DNA from: Falciphora oryzae
Lineage: Eukaryota; Ascomycota; Sordariomycetes; Magnaporthales; Magnaporthaceae
Direction: 5' to 3'
Length of the DNA stretch: 64,000 nucleotides
Assembly: GCA_000733355.1 (NCBI GenBank)
Contig: JNVV01000008.1
Span: forward strand, 411,244 to 475,243
Shown here: positions 10,068 through 22,173 of the stretch, piece after piece
Layout of the letters: every line of letters begins with the position of its first letter
Numbering within the stretch: the first letter of the stretch is position 1
Position numbers and translations under genes: made by a program
Notes under the pieces: generated by a model
What the model was told of the DNA's origin: nothing
Seen by the model: the letters and a program-made list of their open reading frames with translations, nothing else
Databases searched by the model: none

Positions 10068-13000
10068 CTAACCCTGAACCTTTCTATACGACGGCGGTTT
10101 CAGCGCCCGCCGGATCACCTTGCCCACGTACGGCGGGATCAGTGAGATGCCACCGATGGCGAGGACGCGCCACAGGAAACCCCTGAAAACAAAAATGCAA
10201 TGTTAGTAAGTCTATTATTGGGGTTGAAACCGATGATCCGAAAGGAAAACTCACCATGAAAGGATAAACTCGAGGTCAAAGTAATCCCCAAGGAACGGCA
10301 GCGAGGCGATATAAATAAGAAACGTGCCGACGATGGAGACGATCATGACGACGTGCCAGGTCGTGATCTCGATGGCGACCATGATGAGCTCGTTGAGGAC
10401 GAGGACGGTGAAGCTGACGGCCACCATCCTGGCGTCCATCTTGTTGCCCGTCAGGATCTGTGACAGGCCCTGGATGATGCTGCCCTGGTAGACGGAGACA
10501 AAGACCCAGACGAAGAAGGTGCGGTACGACAGCGACCGGCCCGACGTGAGCTCCTTGTACAGCTCCGGGTACAGGTTGGCCAGGTTCTCGTCCACGTCCT
10601 TGTCGAGCACGAGCGAGAGTACGGGCATCATGGTGTAGCAGGTCGCGTACCCGACCAGCAGCCAGTCCTTGTACAGCCCTTCGGGCTCGAACTTGATGGC
10701 GATGCTGTACATTGTCTGGCAGACGGCGATGATGAGGCCGCGGTGGATAACGAACTGGGCCAGCTTGGCGCTGCGCTTGTAGCTGTTGCGCCCGTGCCAC
10801 ACGAGCAGCTTGGTGAGGTGGTGGAACTGCTCGATGGAGAAGTCGGCCGCTAGGCTGGCCTGCCTGCCCTCCTTGCCCACGATGCCCACGCCCACGTCGG
10901 CCGCCTGGATCATCGACACGTCGTTGCCGCCGTCGCCGATGCAGCACACGCGCTTGCGCGTGAACTCCTTGATCAGCCGCGCCACCTCGGCCTTCTGCGT
11001 CGGCGAGCAGCGGCACGCCACCACCGTCGGCAGCGCCACGGCGACCGACACGAAGTCGAGTCGGTACTTCGTGCCCAGCAGGAGCGCCAGGCTCTCGCCG
11101 TCGATGAGCAGGCATGCGTCCGTCTTGCCCCGCAAGAAGTCGAGGTGCTCCTGCGCCGCGTCGGACCGCTGGAGCTTGGCGACCGTGTGGATGTACTGGC
11201 CGCGCGCCACGAGCTTGGAGCTGACGGCCACGCAGCGCGCCGTCTCGACCTTGTCGCCCGTCAGCATCCAGATCTTGATGCCCGCGTTGCGCAGCAGCTC
11301 CAGCGACGGCTTGACGTCGCGCTGCAGCTTGTCCTCGACGCCCGTCACGCCGAGCAGCTCGAGGTCGCGCTCGAGGTGCTGCGACACCACCTGCCGCATG
11401 CCCGCGTCGCGCCCGTTGATGGCCAGCGACGCCTCCTGGAACCGGGCTGAGAACTCGCGGTACTGCTCCGGCGAGAGCCGCTTGCGGCCCACCACCAGCG
11501 TCCGGAGGCCCTCGCGCGCCATGTTGGCCGTCTCCTCATCGAGCCAGTCGTTGGCCGCCACGATGGAGCTCATGACCGTGTCCGCTCCCTTCTGGTAGAA
11601 CCATATCTCGCCGCTCCCGACTTCCGGGAGGCCGTCCCGGGGCCGCTCGTAAAACTGCACAATGATGCCCATCCTCTTCCCCTCGGACGTGAACGGGAAG
11701 ATGTCGAGGACGCGCACTTGCACGACAGTTTTGCCCGTATCGGACGAGCTCAGTATCATAGTCTTGCGGTCGCGGTACGTCAGCCGGAGGCCAACCTCCT
11801 CGGTCCAGCGCACGATAGCGATCTCATCGGGAGACGAGGCCTGGTAAGACGTGACCGTCTTGCCGTCCTCCTCGTCGGTCGTGGGCGTCACGTTGTGGCA
11901 GAGGGCCAGCGCGAGCACGACGTCCCGCACACGCGCGCCAATCTCGCGGCGAGTGCGGGTAGTGCCGCTGGCAGTAGCCGTCGAGAATGTAGATGACGGG
12001 GTGACGAGTGACGAGTTGGTTACGTTGAAGCCCTGCTTGATGTACGCAGTCACTTCGTCCATGGCCTCGTTGGCATACGAGACCGTGCCGACGTGGATCT
12101 TCTTCATCTCCATCTCGTTTTGTGTGAGGGTGCCCGTCTTGTCGCTGAGGAGGTACTCGATCCGCCCCAGGTCTTCCGGGATAGTGCTCGTCCGGACCAC
12201 GGCACCTGGCATACCCGGGTCCCGCTGGATGAACCACGAATAGACGCTCTTGCCGAGATCCAGGTTCACCCGCAGACTGATGGGCACGATCGTGGAGAAG
12301 AGGACCAAAAAGCGCATGATCTTGACGTACCACACGTTCTTCTCCGTTTTACCGAAGCCCTCCAGAGCAACGAGGATGATGGAGAGCGCGAGGGTGAGCG
12401 CGCAGAGGATCTTAGTTAGTGAGTTGATCTCGTACTCTAGCAAGCCAGTCTTTGACCTAGAGGGAGAGGTCGAGAGGGCGGATCGAGTCTGGGGTCCGGT
12501 ATAAACGATCACGGCCAAGGTGGTGGCGCTTGATGCGATCACCGTGTTTGCCCAAGCAGTGTTGTCGATGCTCAGGGGGGCGGCATTGGCCAAGTCGTCG
12601 CCAGGCAGAGTGGCGCTGTGGTTCATGGCGTCCTGCCGGGTGGGAAGCAGCTCGAGCGTGCCCACAAAGTCGTTGACCTTCCTGTCCGGCTTCCCACCCG
12701 TCACCCTCAGCCGGACAAGCTCCGATGTGGGCAAGGTCTGCGACAGAGGAGATGCGATCCGGAGCTTCCAGTCCGTCTCACCATCGAGCTGGTCCGTCCT
12801 GATGAAAGTCTCGCCGCCGGATCCACCCTGTGCGGCTTCGTCTTCAGATTCGGCCTCGGCCTTGGCGCCGGCTGAGCTTCCTTCGCCAGAGCCCTCGTCG
12901 AGCGACAGCAGTTCGGGCTCAGCAGCCTTCTTTGGTGCCGGCTCGGGGGCCGTGGGCTCCGACGACATGCACTTCAGGATGACCACATCCGCCGGGACTC

Positions 13001-14114
13001 TTTGGCCCTTGGTTAATATCAACACGTCACCCACGCGCAGATCCCTGGAAGGCTTTGTCACCTCCCTGACCTCCGAGGACGGTCCCCTGTGGGTGCCCTC
13101 GCCTTCGACCTGCTCCTCCTCTTCCTGTATGTCAGATAGCCTGTCCACGCGGGCCTGGCGCGGGCCCGCCGCCCTGCGGGATGCAGCGGACTTCAGCCTC
13201 CTCCGGGTCCTCGGGTGCGAAGGCGACGCCCCAGGCTCATCAAACTGGACGACGCTGTATGGCTCCGAGTTGGCCTCGTTGTCTCTCCGTCGCCGGCCGA
13301 TATCGTCGTGGGCCTCCTTCCCCAGCGTGATCATGAGCACAAAAGCCAAGGGCGCGATATAGGTCGAGATGTAACCTATCCTGAGCGCGGGGATGGCCTG
13401 GGAGAGGGCGACGAGCAGGAAGTACATGTTGAAGAAGAAGGAGAACTCGTTGTAGAGCGTCACGGGCAGGAAGGACCAGGCCGTGTACTTGGCGTTGGAT
13501 ATGATGTTGGGCGGGAAGCGTGTGGCCTGCGACGAGCCAACGGCAACGAGCCGGGAGCCGGACGGGTCGTGGTCCTCCTGTGCGGCCTGGTCGTCCTCGG
13601 CCAGGCGCTCCGCCTCATCCTGGTCGGCCCCCCCTGACTTAGACATGAAGCTCGGCAGGCGGAGGCCACCTGCGAGGCTCTGGAGACGTCTGTGGGCCGA
13701 GCCTCGGCGACGACTGTTCCCGTTCTCGGGCAGCAGGGGCGCATCGTCGTCAACGGCCGATCTGTCCGCGTCATCCTCGAACCGCGACGAGGACCGGCCG
13801 CCGCCCCCGCCGCGCTCGCCGGGGGTCAGCAGGGAGGCCGAGGCGTCGGCACTCCCGTCCCTGCTGTGGCCCAGCTCGCCATAGCTTCTGGGTCGGTCGG
13901 GGCCGCGGCGCAGGCTCCCCATGCGGAGGTTGCGCAGCGGTATCCTCGGGGCCCGTTGGTCGTTCCGTGGCGCAGGGGCGGGCTCGCGCGGGGGTCGGGG
14001 CGACGTGGTCTGGGGATCGAGCTCCTGCAGGTCGATCTCGAGGTCGGAATCAGAGTCGTCGGCCGGGGAGTCGGGCGGCTTGGCTGGGTGGTAGGAGGCG
14101 GGTGGAGGAGGCAT
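10068..14114 (-). CDS. NEO1: Neo1-type P4-ATPase (aminophospholipid flippase)
   Basis: Exon 1 runs 14114..10255 and the last exon 10182..10068, joined across a 72-nt intron (GTGAGT donor, TTTTCAG acceptor). Without the intron the frame stops at once at 10251; with it, the protein continues through GFLWRVLAIGGISL to a basic tail ending SYRKVQG, which fits Neo1 C-termini. Total 1324 residues. P-type signatures: DKTGTLTQNEMEMKK with the phosphorylated Asp near residue 655, TGDK near 950, and GDGGNDVSMIQAADVGVGI near 1060. The start of the membrane core is PPNIISNAKYTAWSFLP. About 210 Ser/Pro/Arg-rich residues precede it, and acidic inserts lie in the actuator domain, making it longer than the yeast protein. 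Neo1 moves aminophospholipids to the cytosolic leaflet of Golgi and endosome membranes and is essential in yeast. ATG at 14114 is the first in frame. Confidence 0.9.
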
Positions 14115-15551
14115 CCCGCATTGAGTTTGTGGGCGTTTGGATGCTGTTTGCTGGGCTTTATTTGCGTGGCCTCTCCCGGCCGTCGTGGGTTTCGGGTTTA
14201 GGTTTTCCGCTAGCGTGTGGTCGGTCGGGGAGGGTGTCTGGCCGGCAAGCTTGCAGCTGATCTATGCGATCATTGTTTGGCGCGTGACGGGGCTTGCAGA
14301 GGGCGGCGCGGGCTGGAGAATGCGTCAAGGTGCATGTGGAGTTTGGAGACTTGGGTTGAAGCTTCCCGAGTATTGGGCAGGCAAAGCCCGACTGGGGCGG
14401 ACGGGCCGGCTATGACGACCCAGCCAGGATGGAAGGCTGCAGCGGAGGGATCCTCTATCGAGCTGAGACCTACCAGGCACTTGAATATCTGCGCTGCAAA
14501 ACAAACGACAAGAAACAGAAAAGGGGTTCAGGTTGTCAGACAGCGAAAGCAGCACAGGCTGGTGCAATGCATGGACGTGCTGAAGGTCAACTCCCAGTAT
14601 CAATCCCTCTTTAGCGGCGCAATGTCTCGTGTCCTCAACTCTCAACTCTTGGAGGCCACGCGGCGCAGCGCCTCCAGAAAACCAAATAGCACAGGCTGCA
14701 CAATGGACAAGACGCAATCCATCAAACCGGAACTTGAACCTGCAATTCAAGGCCCCAGTTCAGCCTGGCCGCCGCAGCCCTTTGCTGGTCAGATGCGGGA
14801 ACGGAGCACGCTCTCGCTCGCACATGCCTCCGAGACACGCATTGAGACGGCAGGGCGGGTCCTCCCCGAGGGTGCCGGGTCAGGCGCGAGCTCAGGGGTG
14901 CGCAATGTTCTTTTTGTTAGCGAGCTACCGCGATTTCGTCCCGCTAGCGTGGCGCTCGGGCGCTACCGAGAGTACCCCAGCATCAGCACTACCCCTGCTG
15001 CGTTTAATTAGCAGAGCCAATAGCAACTGAGGCCAGCTTTTCTTTTCCATGACAGCGACAACGCCACGATCTGGAAGCTGTTCCATGCCCGTGCCATAGG
15101 CCTCCGAATCCTAACTCCGTCCGCCTTGCGGTCCGTCCAGTTCAATTCGTCTTTGCAGCGTTTTGAACCAACCGTTGTACACTACTTACAGACCCCTTAT
15201 GTCCTTTGACCATGAAGCACTTGCACCTTTAATCATCCCATCGGTCTCTAAGCTTCTCTGCTGTATATGTGAGTCCCCGATTGGCGCGTGTTCCCATCCC
15301 CGACGCGCTGGTTCCAGATGCTGTCTCGCTGGGATGATTGCTGTCCCCAACTGGATCCCGTCCATGATGCCACCCGACCACCATTCCGGTAAGCACCCGC
15401 TAACATTTAATTATCTCCAGTTTTTGTTCTAGACCTCTTTTCTCCCTCTTCTTCCCTTGACCTTTCCGTGTTGCGTTTCAATCTTGCTCCAGCGTGGCCA
15501 CCACCTCACTGCCCCAACTAGAGTGTGTTGCAGTGGTGACTCGGCATCGCG
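14115..15551. other. Divergent promoter region of NEO1 and SEC16
   Basis: A 1.4-kb head-to-head interval. Open stretches here lack family features and I treat them as chance. The SEC16-proximal part is probably transcribed as a 5' leader containing an intron (see the entry at 15269). An ATTGG (reverse CCAAT) occurs at 15279-15283. Confidence 0.4.
15269..15420 (+). other. Probable intron in the SEC16 5' leader
   Basis: A GTGAGT donor at 15269, a GCTAAC branch-like site at about 15399-15404 and a CTCCAG acceptor ending at 15420 form a well-shaped 152-nt intron about 130 bases before the SEC16 start codon. The surrounding sequence is CT-rich. It is supported only by consensus. Confidence 0.4.
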
Positions 15552-18500
15552 ATGCCGCAAGAGGAGGCAAATTCAACGTGGCACCCGGCTTTCATGCCTG
15601 ATGCCGCTCCAGCCCGCATCTCAGAAGAACCTTCCAGCGCCACAGCCGATGCGGATGGCGCAAGCCAGCCTCAACAAGATGACAGCGTGACGGCTGACGC
15701 CTTCGAGGCTCCACCCGTGGAAGCGACCCAAACAGACAGCGTGTCCGCAGAGGCGCCCAGTGAATACCCAGAGGCCGCCGCAACCAGCGAGTTCACGAAT
15801 GAGGATACAGCACCTGAAATGGACGCTGGGTTCTCCCCCCGCGAAGCCGCCAACACTTCGATGCACAGGACCAAGGACTCCTTCGCCCGCACCGTCTCGC
15901 ACGGCATCAACTGGGACGCCGAGGGCGACGACACTGAGTGGAACCTGCCCCGAACCGATACCGACCCCTTCATCAAATTCATGGCGCCTTCCGATCGATC
16001 GAACTCATTCCCCGTCGTGCCGCCGATGCCGCAGTCGTCGCAGCAAAGCCTTGGGCGCCATCTAGCCATCACACAAACCGAAGAGCTCATGGCTGAGCTG
16101 GACCGCGAGGTCTCTCCTGTGCGCTCCGCGGCACCCTATGCGACCGAGTTTTCACAAGAGGCGGATAATCTGAGGGAGAAGGGGGCAGCTGGCGCGGCGA
16201 GCACCCAGCATTACGTGGGAGGGGAAGTTGCAGCACCGGAGGTTGAGGCGCCGGACGAGCGCTACGAGGAGGGTGTTCCTCTTATTTCCCACCAACAGGA
16301 GCCGCAGTCAGCTCGTAGTGAGCAAGCTCCGGGCCCAGGTTTCGGGAGCCCCTTTGCTGATGCCGGTGCTGGGGAGGACGACTTCTTTTCCCAGCTTGGC
16401 GGGTCCGGGGGCGCCAAACCCGACGACTCCTTTTTGAATCCGGGCCTTCAGCGCAAGTCAACCATGCAGGTAATGGGCTCCGTTAGCGCCACCACTCCGA
16501 CTCGCTCGGACACGGGCCTAGAGGATATGCTTGAGGAGACTGCGGAAGACGACGATTTCTGGAGCAAACCAACACAGGCCAGCGAGGCTCCCGAAGCACC
16601 CGCCGCCCAGGGGGTGACAGCCACAGAAAATGCGACTGCCAGCCAGGCGGACACAGAACCTACGAAGCCAGAGCAAAAATATGAGGCTGGTGGCGGCGAT
16701 CTCGCCGACAAGTGGGCTGCGGCTTTTGGGGACGACGATGACGGTGATTTTCTCCTGGATGACAGCATACTGCCCGAGGAGGTGGACCCGGCTGCCTTTC
16801 TTGGCGAAGACGACGACGGCTTGCTGGAGGACACCGAGGAGACGCAGCAACCCAGCGCTACCGTGCCTTCTGCGTCCCCGGCGGCCACCACACCATCCCC
16901 TGCTGTGAACGGAAAGTATACGCCTGCAAACATAACCCCCGCCAGTTCGCGACAGCCCTCGGGTTCCAGCCAGTACATGCCCGCCGCAGCCCCGTTTTTG
17001 GCCCAGTCGACAACCGCGCCCCCGGCCGTAGCAACCCCTTTTGCGCCCCCGGTGCCAACGCCGATGGGTTATGGCGCTCCGCCGCCGCGCCCAGAGGCCA
17101 ACAAGGCGGCCAGTTTTGCGAACCAGTCCAAGGGCGGCTACACCTCGCCGTACGATCTTCCGATGGACTTCAAGCCTCCCAAGAAGAGGGCAAGCGCTCA
17201 GCCAATGCCCAGGCCTACTTCTCAGCCGCCACCGATGGCTGGACCACCCCAGCCACAGCGGTCCGACAGCATGCCGCCGCCTCCTGTGCCTGGCGCCCCG
17301 GGACAGCATGCTGCTCCCCCGCCCAAACAACCACCTCAGCGGGCTGGATCTGGTGAGGGTTTCTTTGCCGATCTCCCTGTGTCCTCACGCGCAAGGCCAA
17401 CATCCCGCTCAAGCCACAAGAGCGTGCCGTCACCTCAGTTTAACGCCGCTGGTGCCCCTCCTGTCGGGCATCCCCCGGGACGTGGCCCGGTACCCGCTCA
17501 GGGACCGCCTGCTCCTGGGCCTCAGACAAATGGTCACCCTCCTACGGCGTCCGCGCCGCCAGGAGGCGGCCTGGTCGCACCTGAGCGCGTGAACCCATAT
17601 GCCGCGCTCCAGTCCGACCCTGGACACTTGCCTGCGCCCCCTGTTCCTTCAGCGTCCACCAGCAGATACTCACCCGCTCCGGGCGCTGCCGCATCTGCTC
17701 CCATGCCGGCTTCAAATAGATACCCACCAGCCCCCGCCGGCAGCCGCGTCCCAAGCTCTGCGTATGCCCCTGCACAGGTGGTAGTTGCGCCGCCGATTCT
17801 CCCCCATCAGCCCCGGACATCCAGCCCCTTAGCCCACTTCGAGATTTCCTCCGACAGAGGGAGGTCCGCGAGCCATGATGGAGGTCATCCGCCCAGACGT
17901 AGTACGTCTAGCATATATGAGCCACAGCTGAACCGGGTCCCGTCCCTCGCCTCGACGCGCGAGGTCGACGAGACCCCATCACAGAACGGCATGCATTCCA
18001 GCAGTCGCCCATCCTCCCAGGGCACCTCAGCACTTTCGGGACAGGGCCCGCCGCAGGCCTCACAAACTCGCGGACGAACACCCCCGCCGCTCGCTATGTC
18101 ATACCAACAAGCTACATTATCGCCACCCAAAAGGACTCCAAGCTACGTTCCCCAACCGACGCAGCAGACTCTTTCCCCACATGGCCCAGACTTCGTTCCT
18201 CCGCCTAGGTCGCACACCCAGTCACCTGGTGCCCTGTACGGGAAGAATGGCTTCAAGTCTACAGACCCAATTCCTCGTCCTTCCTCGGTCCATGACCTTG
18301 TTTCACCTAGATCGACAACTTCGGGACATCCTTCTCTACCAGGCGTGGCTCCTGTCACCGCCCCCGTCGCGGCTCCAAGGCCTAGGGGATTCTCGCAGAG
18401 CTTGAATCTCGTACCGCCCACGGACGGACGCGAGCACGATCCCCTCCAGCGTTGGAAGGGTGCTCCTCTTATGTGCTGGGGTGTTGGCGGTACCATCGTG

Positions 18501-21485
18501 ACGTCCTTCCCGAAGGATGTTCCCAGATACGGTATCAACCAGACCCTACCAATGATATTGCGGAGCCCGGGTGAAGTCAAGATCAGGAATGTCAAGGAGA
18601 TATATCCCCTCGACGAGCAGCTGGCCAAGTTTCCAGGCCCCCTTAAGGGCAAATCCAAGAAGAAGGAAACCGTTTCCTGGCTTAGCGCAGGGATTGAGGC
18701 TCTGGAAGCACAGCTGCCGAACGTCTCATTCCAGCCACAAGTCTCTCTCGAAGACAAGCGCGCCGAGGAAAGGGTCCTTCTCTGGAAGATTCTTCGCGTA
18801 TTTATCGAGCACGATGGAACACTTGAAGGGGCTTCGGCTGTCGAGAGCGCTGTCCGAGACGTCCTTTCCCCAGGGCTTGATGCTTTATCAACGCAGCCGG
18901 CGACATATGGCCTCGATCAGGCTACGACTGGTTTGCAAGGCGCGTTCACGACCCAGATGACGTCAGACGGCGTGGATTCGGGTGTTGTTGAGCAGATCCG
19001 ACGCAGTCTCATGGTTGGAGATCGTGAGAAGGCTGTCTGGGATGCGGCCGACAAGCGACTCTGGGGGCACGCGCTCCTGATCGCCAATACAGTCTCCTCA
19101 GACCTGTACAAGAAGGTTTCGCAGGAATTTGTGCGCAAGGAAGTCAACTATCCCGGACACAACAACGAGTCCCTGGCTGTGCTGTATGAGGTGCTCTCTG
19201 GAAATCACGAGGAGTGTGTCGACGAGCTGGTGCCCGTTCACGCACGGGCTGGCCTTCAGCTGATGGGTACGGGCTCTAGTCATGGTCAGTCGACGGATGC
19301 GCTGGCTGGCCTCGACAAGTGGCGTGAGACCCTGGGCCTCGTTCTCAGCAACAGGAGCACCAACGACGTGCAGGCGCTCACTTCGCTCGGAAACCTCCTT
19401 GCCGGTTACGGCAGGGCCGAAGCTGCACACATTTGCTACATCTTCGCCCGCACCGCGAGCGTTTTCGGCGGCCTCGATGATCCGAAGTCTCACTTTGTCC
19501 TTGTTGGCGCCGACCACAAGCGGCAGGCAGACCAATTCGCCAAGGAGACAGAGGCGCTGCTGCTCAGTGAAGTTTACGAGTACGGGCTGGCGCTGGCAGG
19601 CGGCTCCAAGGACGTCAACTGCCCCCACCTTGCCTCGTATAAGCTGCAGCACGCCATGACCTTGGCAGAGAGTGGATACGGCGACAAGGCTCTCCAGTAC
19701 TGCGAGACCCTGGCGCATGCCATCACATCGCAGACCAGGAGATCGCCGTACCACCACACTGGTCTTGAGGCCTCCGTGGAGAACCTTGCCCAGCGCCTCA
19801 AGCAAGCTCCAAAGGAGCAGTCCGGCTCGTGGATCTCTAAGCCGACCGTGGGCAAGGTTTCCGACTCTGTCTGGAACCGTTTCAACAAGTTCGTTGCTGG
19901 TGACGAGGGAGAAGGCAGCGAGAACGGCTCGGCTGCTGGTGGAGGAATCTTCGCTGGCGTGTCTGGCGGAGGTCCGACTATCAGCCGTCCCCCGTCGCCG
20001 CCAGGCGCCACGGGCATGGAGATGTTTGGTGGCGCAGCTCAGGCTCCCCTTAGCTACCCGCCTCCCGGCGCCGCGGCTCTAGTGTCTCCTCCCGCCACCA
20101 AAGCCGCGTCCCGCTACGCCCCCGGCGCTGCCCTAGCGCCCGCAGCCTCAAACCCGTACGAACCCCAGCAAGGCTATCCCGCGAGAGGGCCACCGTCCGC
20201 CGGCCGGTCGTCTGGAGAGTACAGCCGCGGATCGCCCGAGATGACCAGGCGGTCGTCGGAGTTCCAGCGTCCTTCCTACAACCCGACCTACCAGCCGAAC
20301 TCGGCGTCATCCCCATCCTTGAGCTACACAGACCCGGCTCTCGGGTTATCCAGCGAGGCGTCTTATGCACCCAGGCCTGCGACCGAGTCGGCGCCTCCAT
20401 CTGCCGGAGCCCCGCCCACTGGACCTCAGTATAGCGGCTACCAACCGTACATGCCTGACTACTCCTCCAACGGGTCGCCATATGGCGCCGCGCACGACAA
20501 CCAGGCGGAGAAGCCCGCGAGCGCTGGGCCAGAGCCCGATGCTTACCAGGGATACCAGCCGCCTTCGTATGGCTATGAGCCGCCGTCTATGGGCTCGCAG
20601 GAGCCTGTCTCCGCTAGCGACAAACCTGAATCCGAAGTTCCCACTTCTAACGGAGGTTATGAGCCGCCTACCTTCCAGCCGTACAGCTACGAGCCACCGA
20701 CCTATGAGCCAGACCCGGAGGCATCCCAGGACGACGACAAGGCGTCCGAGCCCAAGGACAAGTCCAAGCACAGCCCTGCGGAGGACGTTCCCCCTCCCGT
20801 ATCTGCTAGTAAGACCGGCGGGAAGTCGAAGGAGGAGATCGACAGGGAGAATGCCGAGATGTTCCGGAAGGCGGCTGAGGAAGATGGTAAGTTGCAATTA
20901 TTCATGCCCGGTTTTCATGGGAGACTAGAAGCTAACATTTCCCTAGCGAAACGTGCCGAGGAAGAGAAGCAGGCCAAGAAGAAGTCAGGATGGTTCTCTG
21001 GCGGCTGGTTTGGCGGTGGCAAGAAGGACGCGGCGGCCGAGCAGCCCAAGGCCATCCGGGCCAAGCTGGGCGAGCAGAACAGCTTCTATTTCGACCCGGA
21101 ACTCAAGCGCTGGGTCAACAAGGCCGCAGGAGCCGACGCCACGGCTGCGCCAGCGGCGCCGCCGCCGCCGCCCCGCTCCGCCAGCCCTGCGGGTGCACCA
21201 CCCGGCAGGGCCAGCGCGCCGCCCCGTGGGCCCCTCACGGCCTCTGCTTCCATCCCCAACCTTGCTGCGGCGTCGCAGTCGCACGGTTCACTCATGCCCG
21301 GGGCGCCCCCCATGGCGCGGTCCGTGTCAAACAACAGCGAGCCGCCGATCGGCCCGCCGCGCCCAGCGAGCAGCATGAGCAACGCCAGCAGCATCGACGA
21401 CCTCCTCAGCGCCGCGGGCCCGAGGAAGCCCGGGGCCAAAAAGGCGCGCAAGAGCGGGCGCTACGTCGATGTGATGGCCAAATAA
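15552..21485 (+). CDS. SEC16: Sec16, COPII coat assembly scaffold
   Basis: Exons 15552..20886 and 20947..21485 give 1957 residues. The central conserved domain begins near residue 960 (HDPLQRWKGAPLMCWGVGG) and contains the helical stretches that in Sec16 form the ACE1-type core binding Sec13 at ER exit sites. The C-terminal conserved region near 1790 reads KAIRAKLGEQNSFYFDPELK, the part that contacts Sec23. The first 950 residues and the segment after 1440 are Pro/Ser-rich and disordered, with acidic patches and FxN-like short motifs. The intron of 60 nt (GTAAGT, GCTAAC, CTAG) is a multiple of three with no stop, so an unspliced reading would also stay open; splicing gives EEDAKRAEEEKQ, a continuous charged helix, which I prefer. 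The role is organising COPII vesicle budding from the ER. Confidence 0.92.
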   Translation: MPQEEANSTWHPAFMPDAAPARISEEPSSATADADGASQPQQDDSVTADAFEAPPVEATQTDSVSAEAPSEYPEAAATSEFTNEDTAPEMDAGFSPREAANTSMHRTKDSFARTVSHGINWDAEGDDTEWNLPRTDTDPFIKFMAPSDRSNSFPVVPPMPQSSQQSLGRHLAITQTEELMAELDREVSPVRSAAPYATEFSQEADNLREKGAAGAASTQHYVGGEVAAPEVEAPDERYEEGVPLISHQQEPQSARSEQAPGPGFGSPFADAGAGEDDFFSQLGGSGGAKPDDSFLNPGLQRKSTMQVMGSVSATTPTRSDTGLEDMLEETAEDDDFWSKPTQASEAPEAPAAQGVTATENATASQADTEPTKPEQKYEAGGGDLADKWAAAFGDDDDGDFLLDDSILPEEVDPAAFLGEDDDGLLEDTEETQQPSATVPSASPAATTPSPAVNGKYTPANITPASSRQPSGSSQYMPAAAPFLAQSTTAPPAVATPFAPPVPTPMGYGAPPPRPEANKAASFANQSKGGYTSPYDLPMDFKPPKKRASAQPMPRPTSQPPPMAGPPQPQRSDSMPPPPVPGAPGQHAAPPPKQPPQRAGSGEGFFADLPVSSRARPTSRSSHKSVPSPQFNAAGAPPVGHPPGRGPVPAQGPPAPGPQTNGHPPTASAPPGGGLVAPERVNPYAALQSDPGHLPAPPVPSASTSRYSPAPGAAASAPMPASNRYPPAPAGSRVPSSAYAPAQVVVAPPILPHQPRTSSPLAHFEISSDRGRSASHDGGHPPRRSTSSIYEPQLNRVPSLASTREVDETPSQNGMHSSSRPSSQGTSALSGQGPPQASQTRGRTPPPLAMSYQQATLSPPKRTPSYVPQPTQQTLSPHGPDFVPPPRSHTQSPGALYGKNGFKSTDPIPRPSSVHDLVSPRSTTSGHPSLPGVAPVTAPVAAPRPRGFSQSLNLVPPTDGREHDPLQRWKGAPLMCWGVGGTIVTSFPKDVPRYGINQTLPMILRSPGEVKIRNVKEIYPLDEQLAKFPGPLKGKSKKKETVSWLSAGIEALEAQLPNVSFQPQVSLEDKRAEERVLLWKILRVFIEHDGTLEGASAVESAVRDVLSPGLDALSTQPATYGLDQATTGLQGAFTTQMTSDGVDSGVVEQIRRSLMVGDREKAVWDAADKRLWGHALLIANTVSSDLYKKVSQEFVRKEVNYPGHNNESLAVLYEVLSGNHEECVDELVPVHARAGLQLMGTGSSHGQSTDALAGLDKWRETLGLVLSNRSTNDVQALTSLGNLLAGYGRAEAAHICYIFARTASVFGGLDDPKSHFVLVGADHKRQADQFAKETEALLLSEVYEYGLALAGGSKDVNCPHLASYKLQHAMTLAESGYGDKALQYCETLAHAITSQTRRSPYHHTGLEASVENLAQRLKQAPKEQSGSWISKPTVGKVSDSVWNRFNKFVAGDEGEGSENGSAAGGGIFAGVSGGGPTISRPPSPPGATGMEMFGGAAQAPLSYPPPGAAALVSPPATKAASRYAPGAALAPAASNPYEPQQGYPARGPPSAGRSSGEYSRGSPEMTRRSSEFQRPSYNPTYQPNSASSPSLSYTDPALGLSSEASYAPRPATESAPPSAGAPPTGPQYSGYQPYMPDYSSNGSPYGAAHDNQAEKPASAGPEPDAYQGYQPPSYGYEPPSMGSQEPVSASDKPESEVPTSNGGYEPPTFQPYSYEPPTYEPDPEASQDDDKASEPKDKSKHSPAEDVPPPVSASKTGGKSKEEIDRENAEMFRKAAEEDGKLQLFMPGFHGRLEANISLAKRAEEEKQAKKKSGWFSGGWFGGGKKDAAAEQPKAIRAKLGEQNSFYFDPELKRWVNKAAGADATAAPAAPPPPPRSASPAGAPPGRASAPPRGPLTASASIPNLAAASQSHGSLMPGAPPMARSVSNNSEPPIGPPRPASSMSNASSIDDLLSAAGPRKPGAKKARKSGRYVDVMAK

Positions 21486-22173
21486 ACGCATTGGTGTGGC
21501 GGAGAAAACCATGCATTTTATGGAGCTCGGGGGGGCAAGCGTTTTTTCAGGAGTCTTTATGATGATGTGTGGATATAACGGGATACTGGATTGATGTCGT
21601 TCGGAAAACGCTCAAACACGACGACGACGTTTGGCCTGCGTCCCTTGGCAACTACCTACTACACGAAGCTCGCCGACATTGCACGAGGTTACATCGCCAT
21701 TACACGAGGGACGGCGTGCCTGGATGCACCTCGGCTGCCTCTTTTATCTGATTCTGTCGTATTTTTAGTTGTGCTATAGAGCTTGGGTCAACGAGTTTGG
21801 GTTGGCTGCGAGTGTTTGTAATACCTCTCCATTTTTTCCTGTACCTAGACCCTAAGATTTGTTTTTATTTTCTTTGCCTTTCTTGACTGTCATCATATAT
21901 CCCACAGGCACCGTCCACCGTACGACATCGAATCCATTCAGTCTTACGATTTGAGTATAGAATCTGCGCCATGATAACGCCAACGAAGCACAGAGTATCC
22001 CAGAGGTACCTAGGTAGCTATTTACGCACAAAATCTGCAAATTGGTATATAAGGAGGCAATCCCGGACATTACTTCACACGCCATCGCGCCCAGCGATTT
22101 TTGCATACGACCGTTTTTTTTTTTTTTTTTTTTTCCTGTGAAATCCACATCCTACTCGGATCTGAGAAATCAT
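21486..22173. other. Convergent 3' region of SEC16 and HUS1
   Basis: A 688-base tail-to-tail interval, lower in GC, with a 21-base T run at 22114-22134. I see no gene in it. Confidence 0.4.
22114..22134. repeat. T21 homopolymer
   Basis: An uninterrupted run of 21 T on the plus strand, about 40 bases beyond the HUS1 stop codon. It is one of the longest of several mononucleotide tracts in the noncoding parts of this window. Confidence 0.9.
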
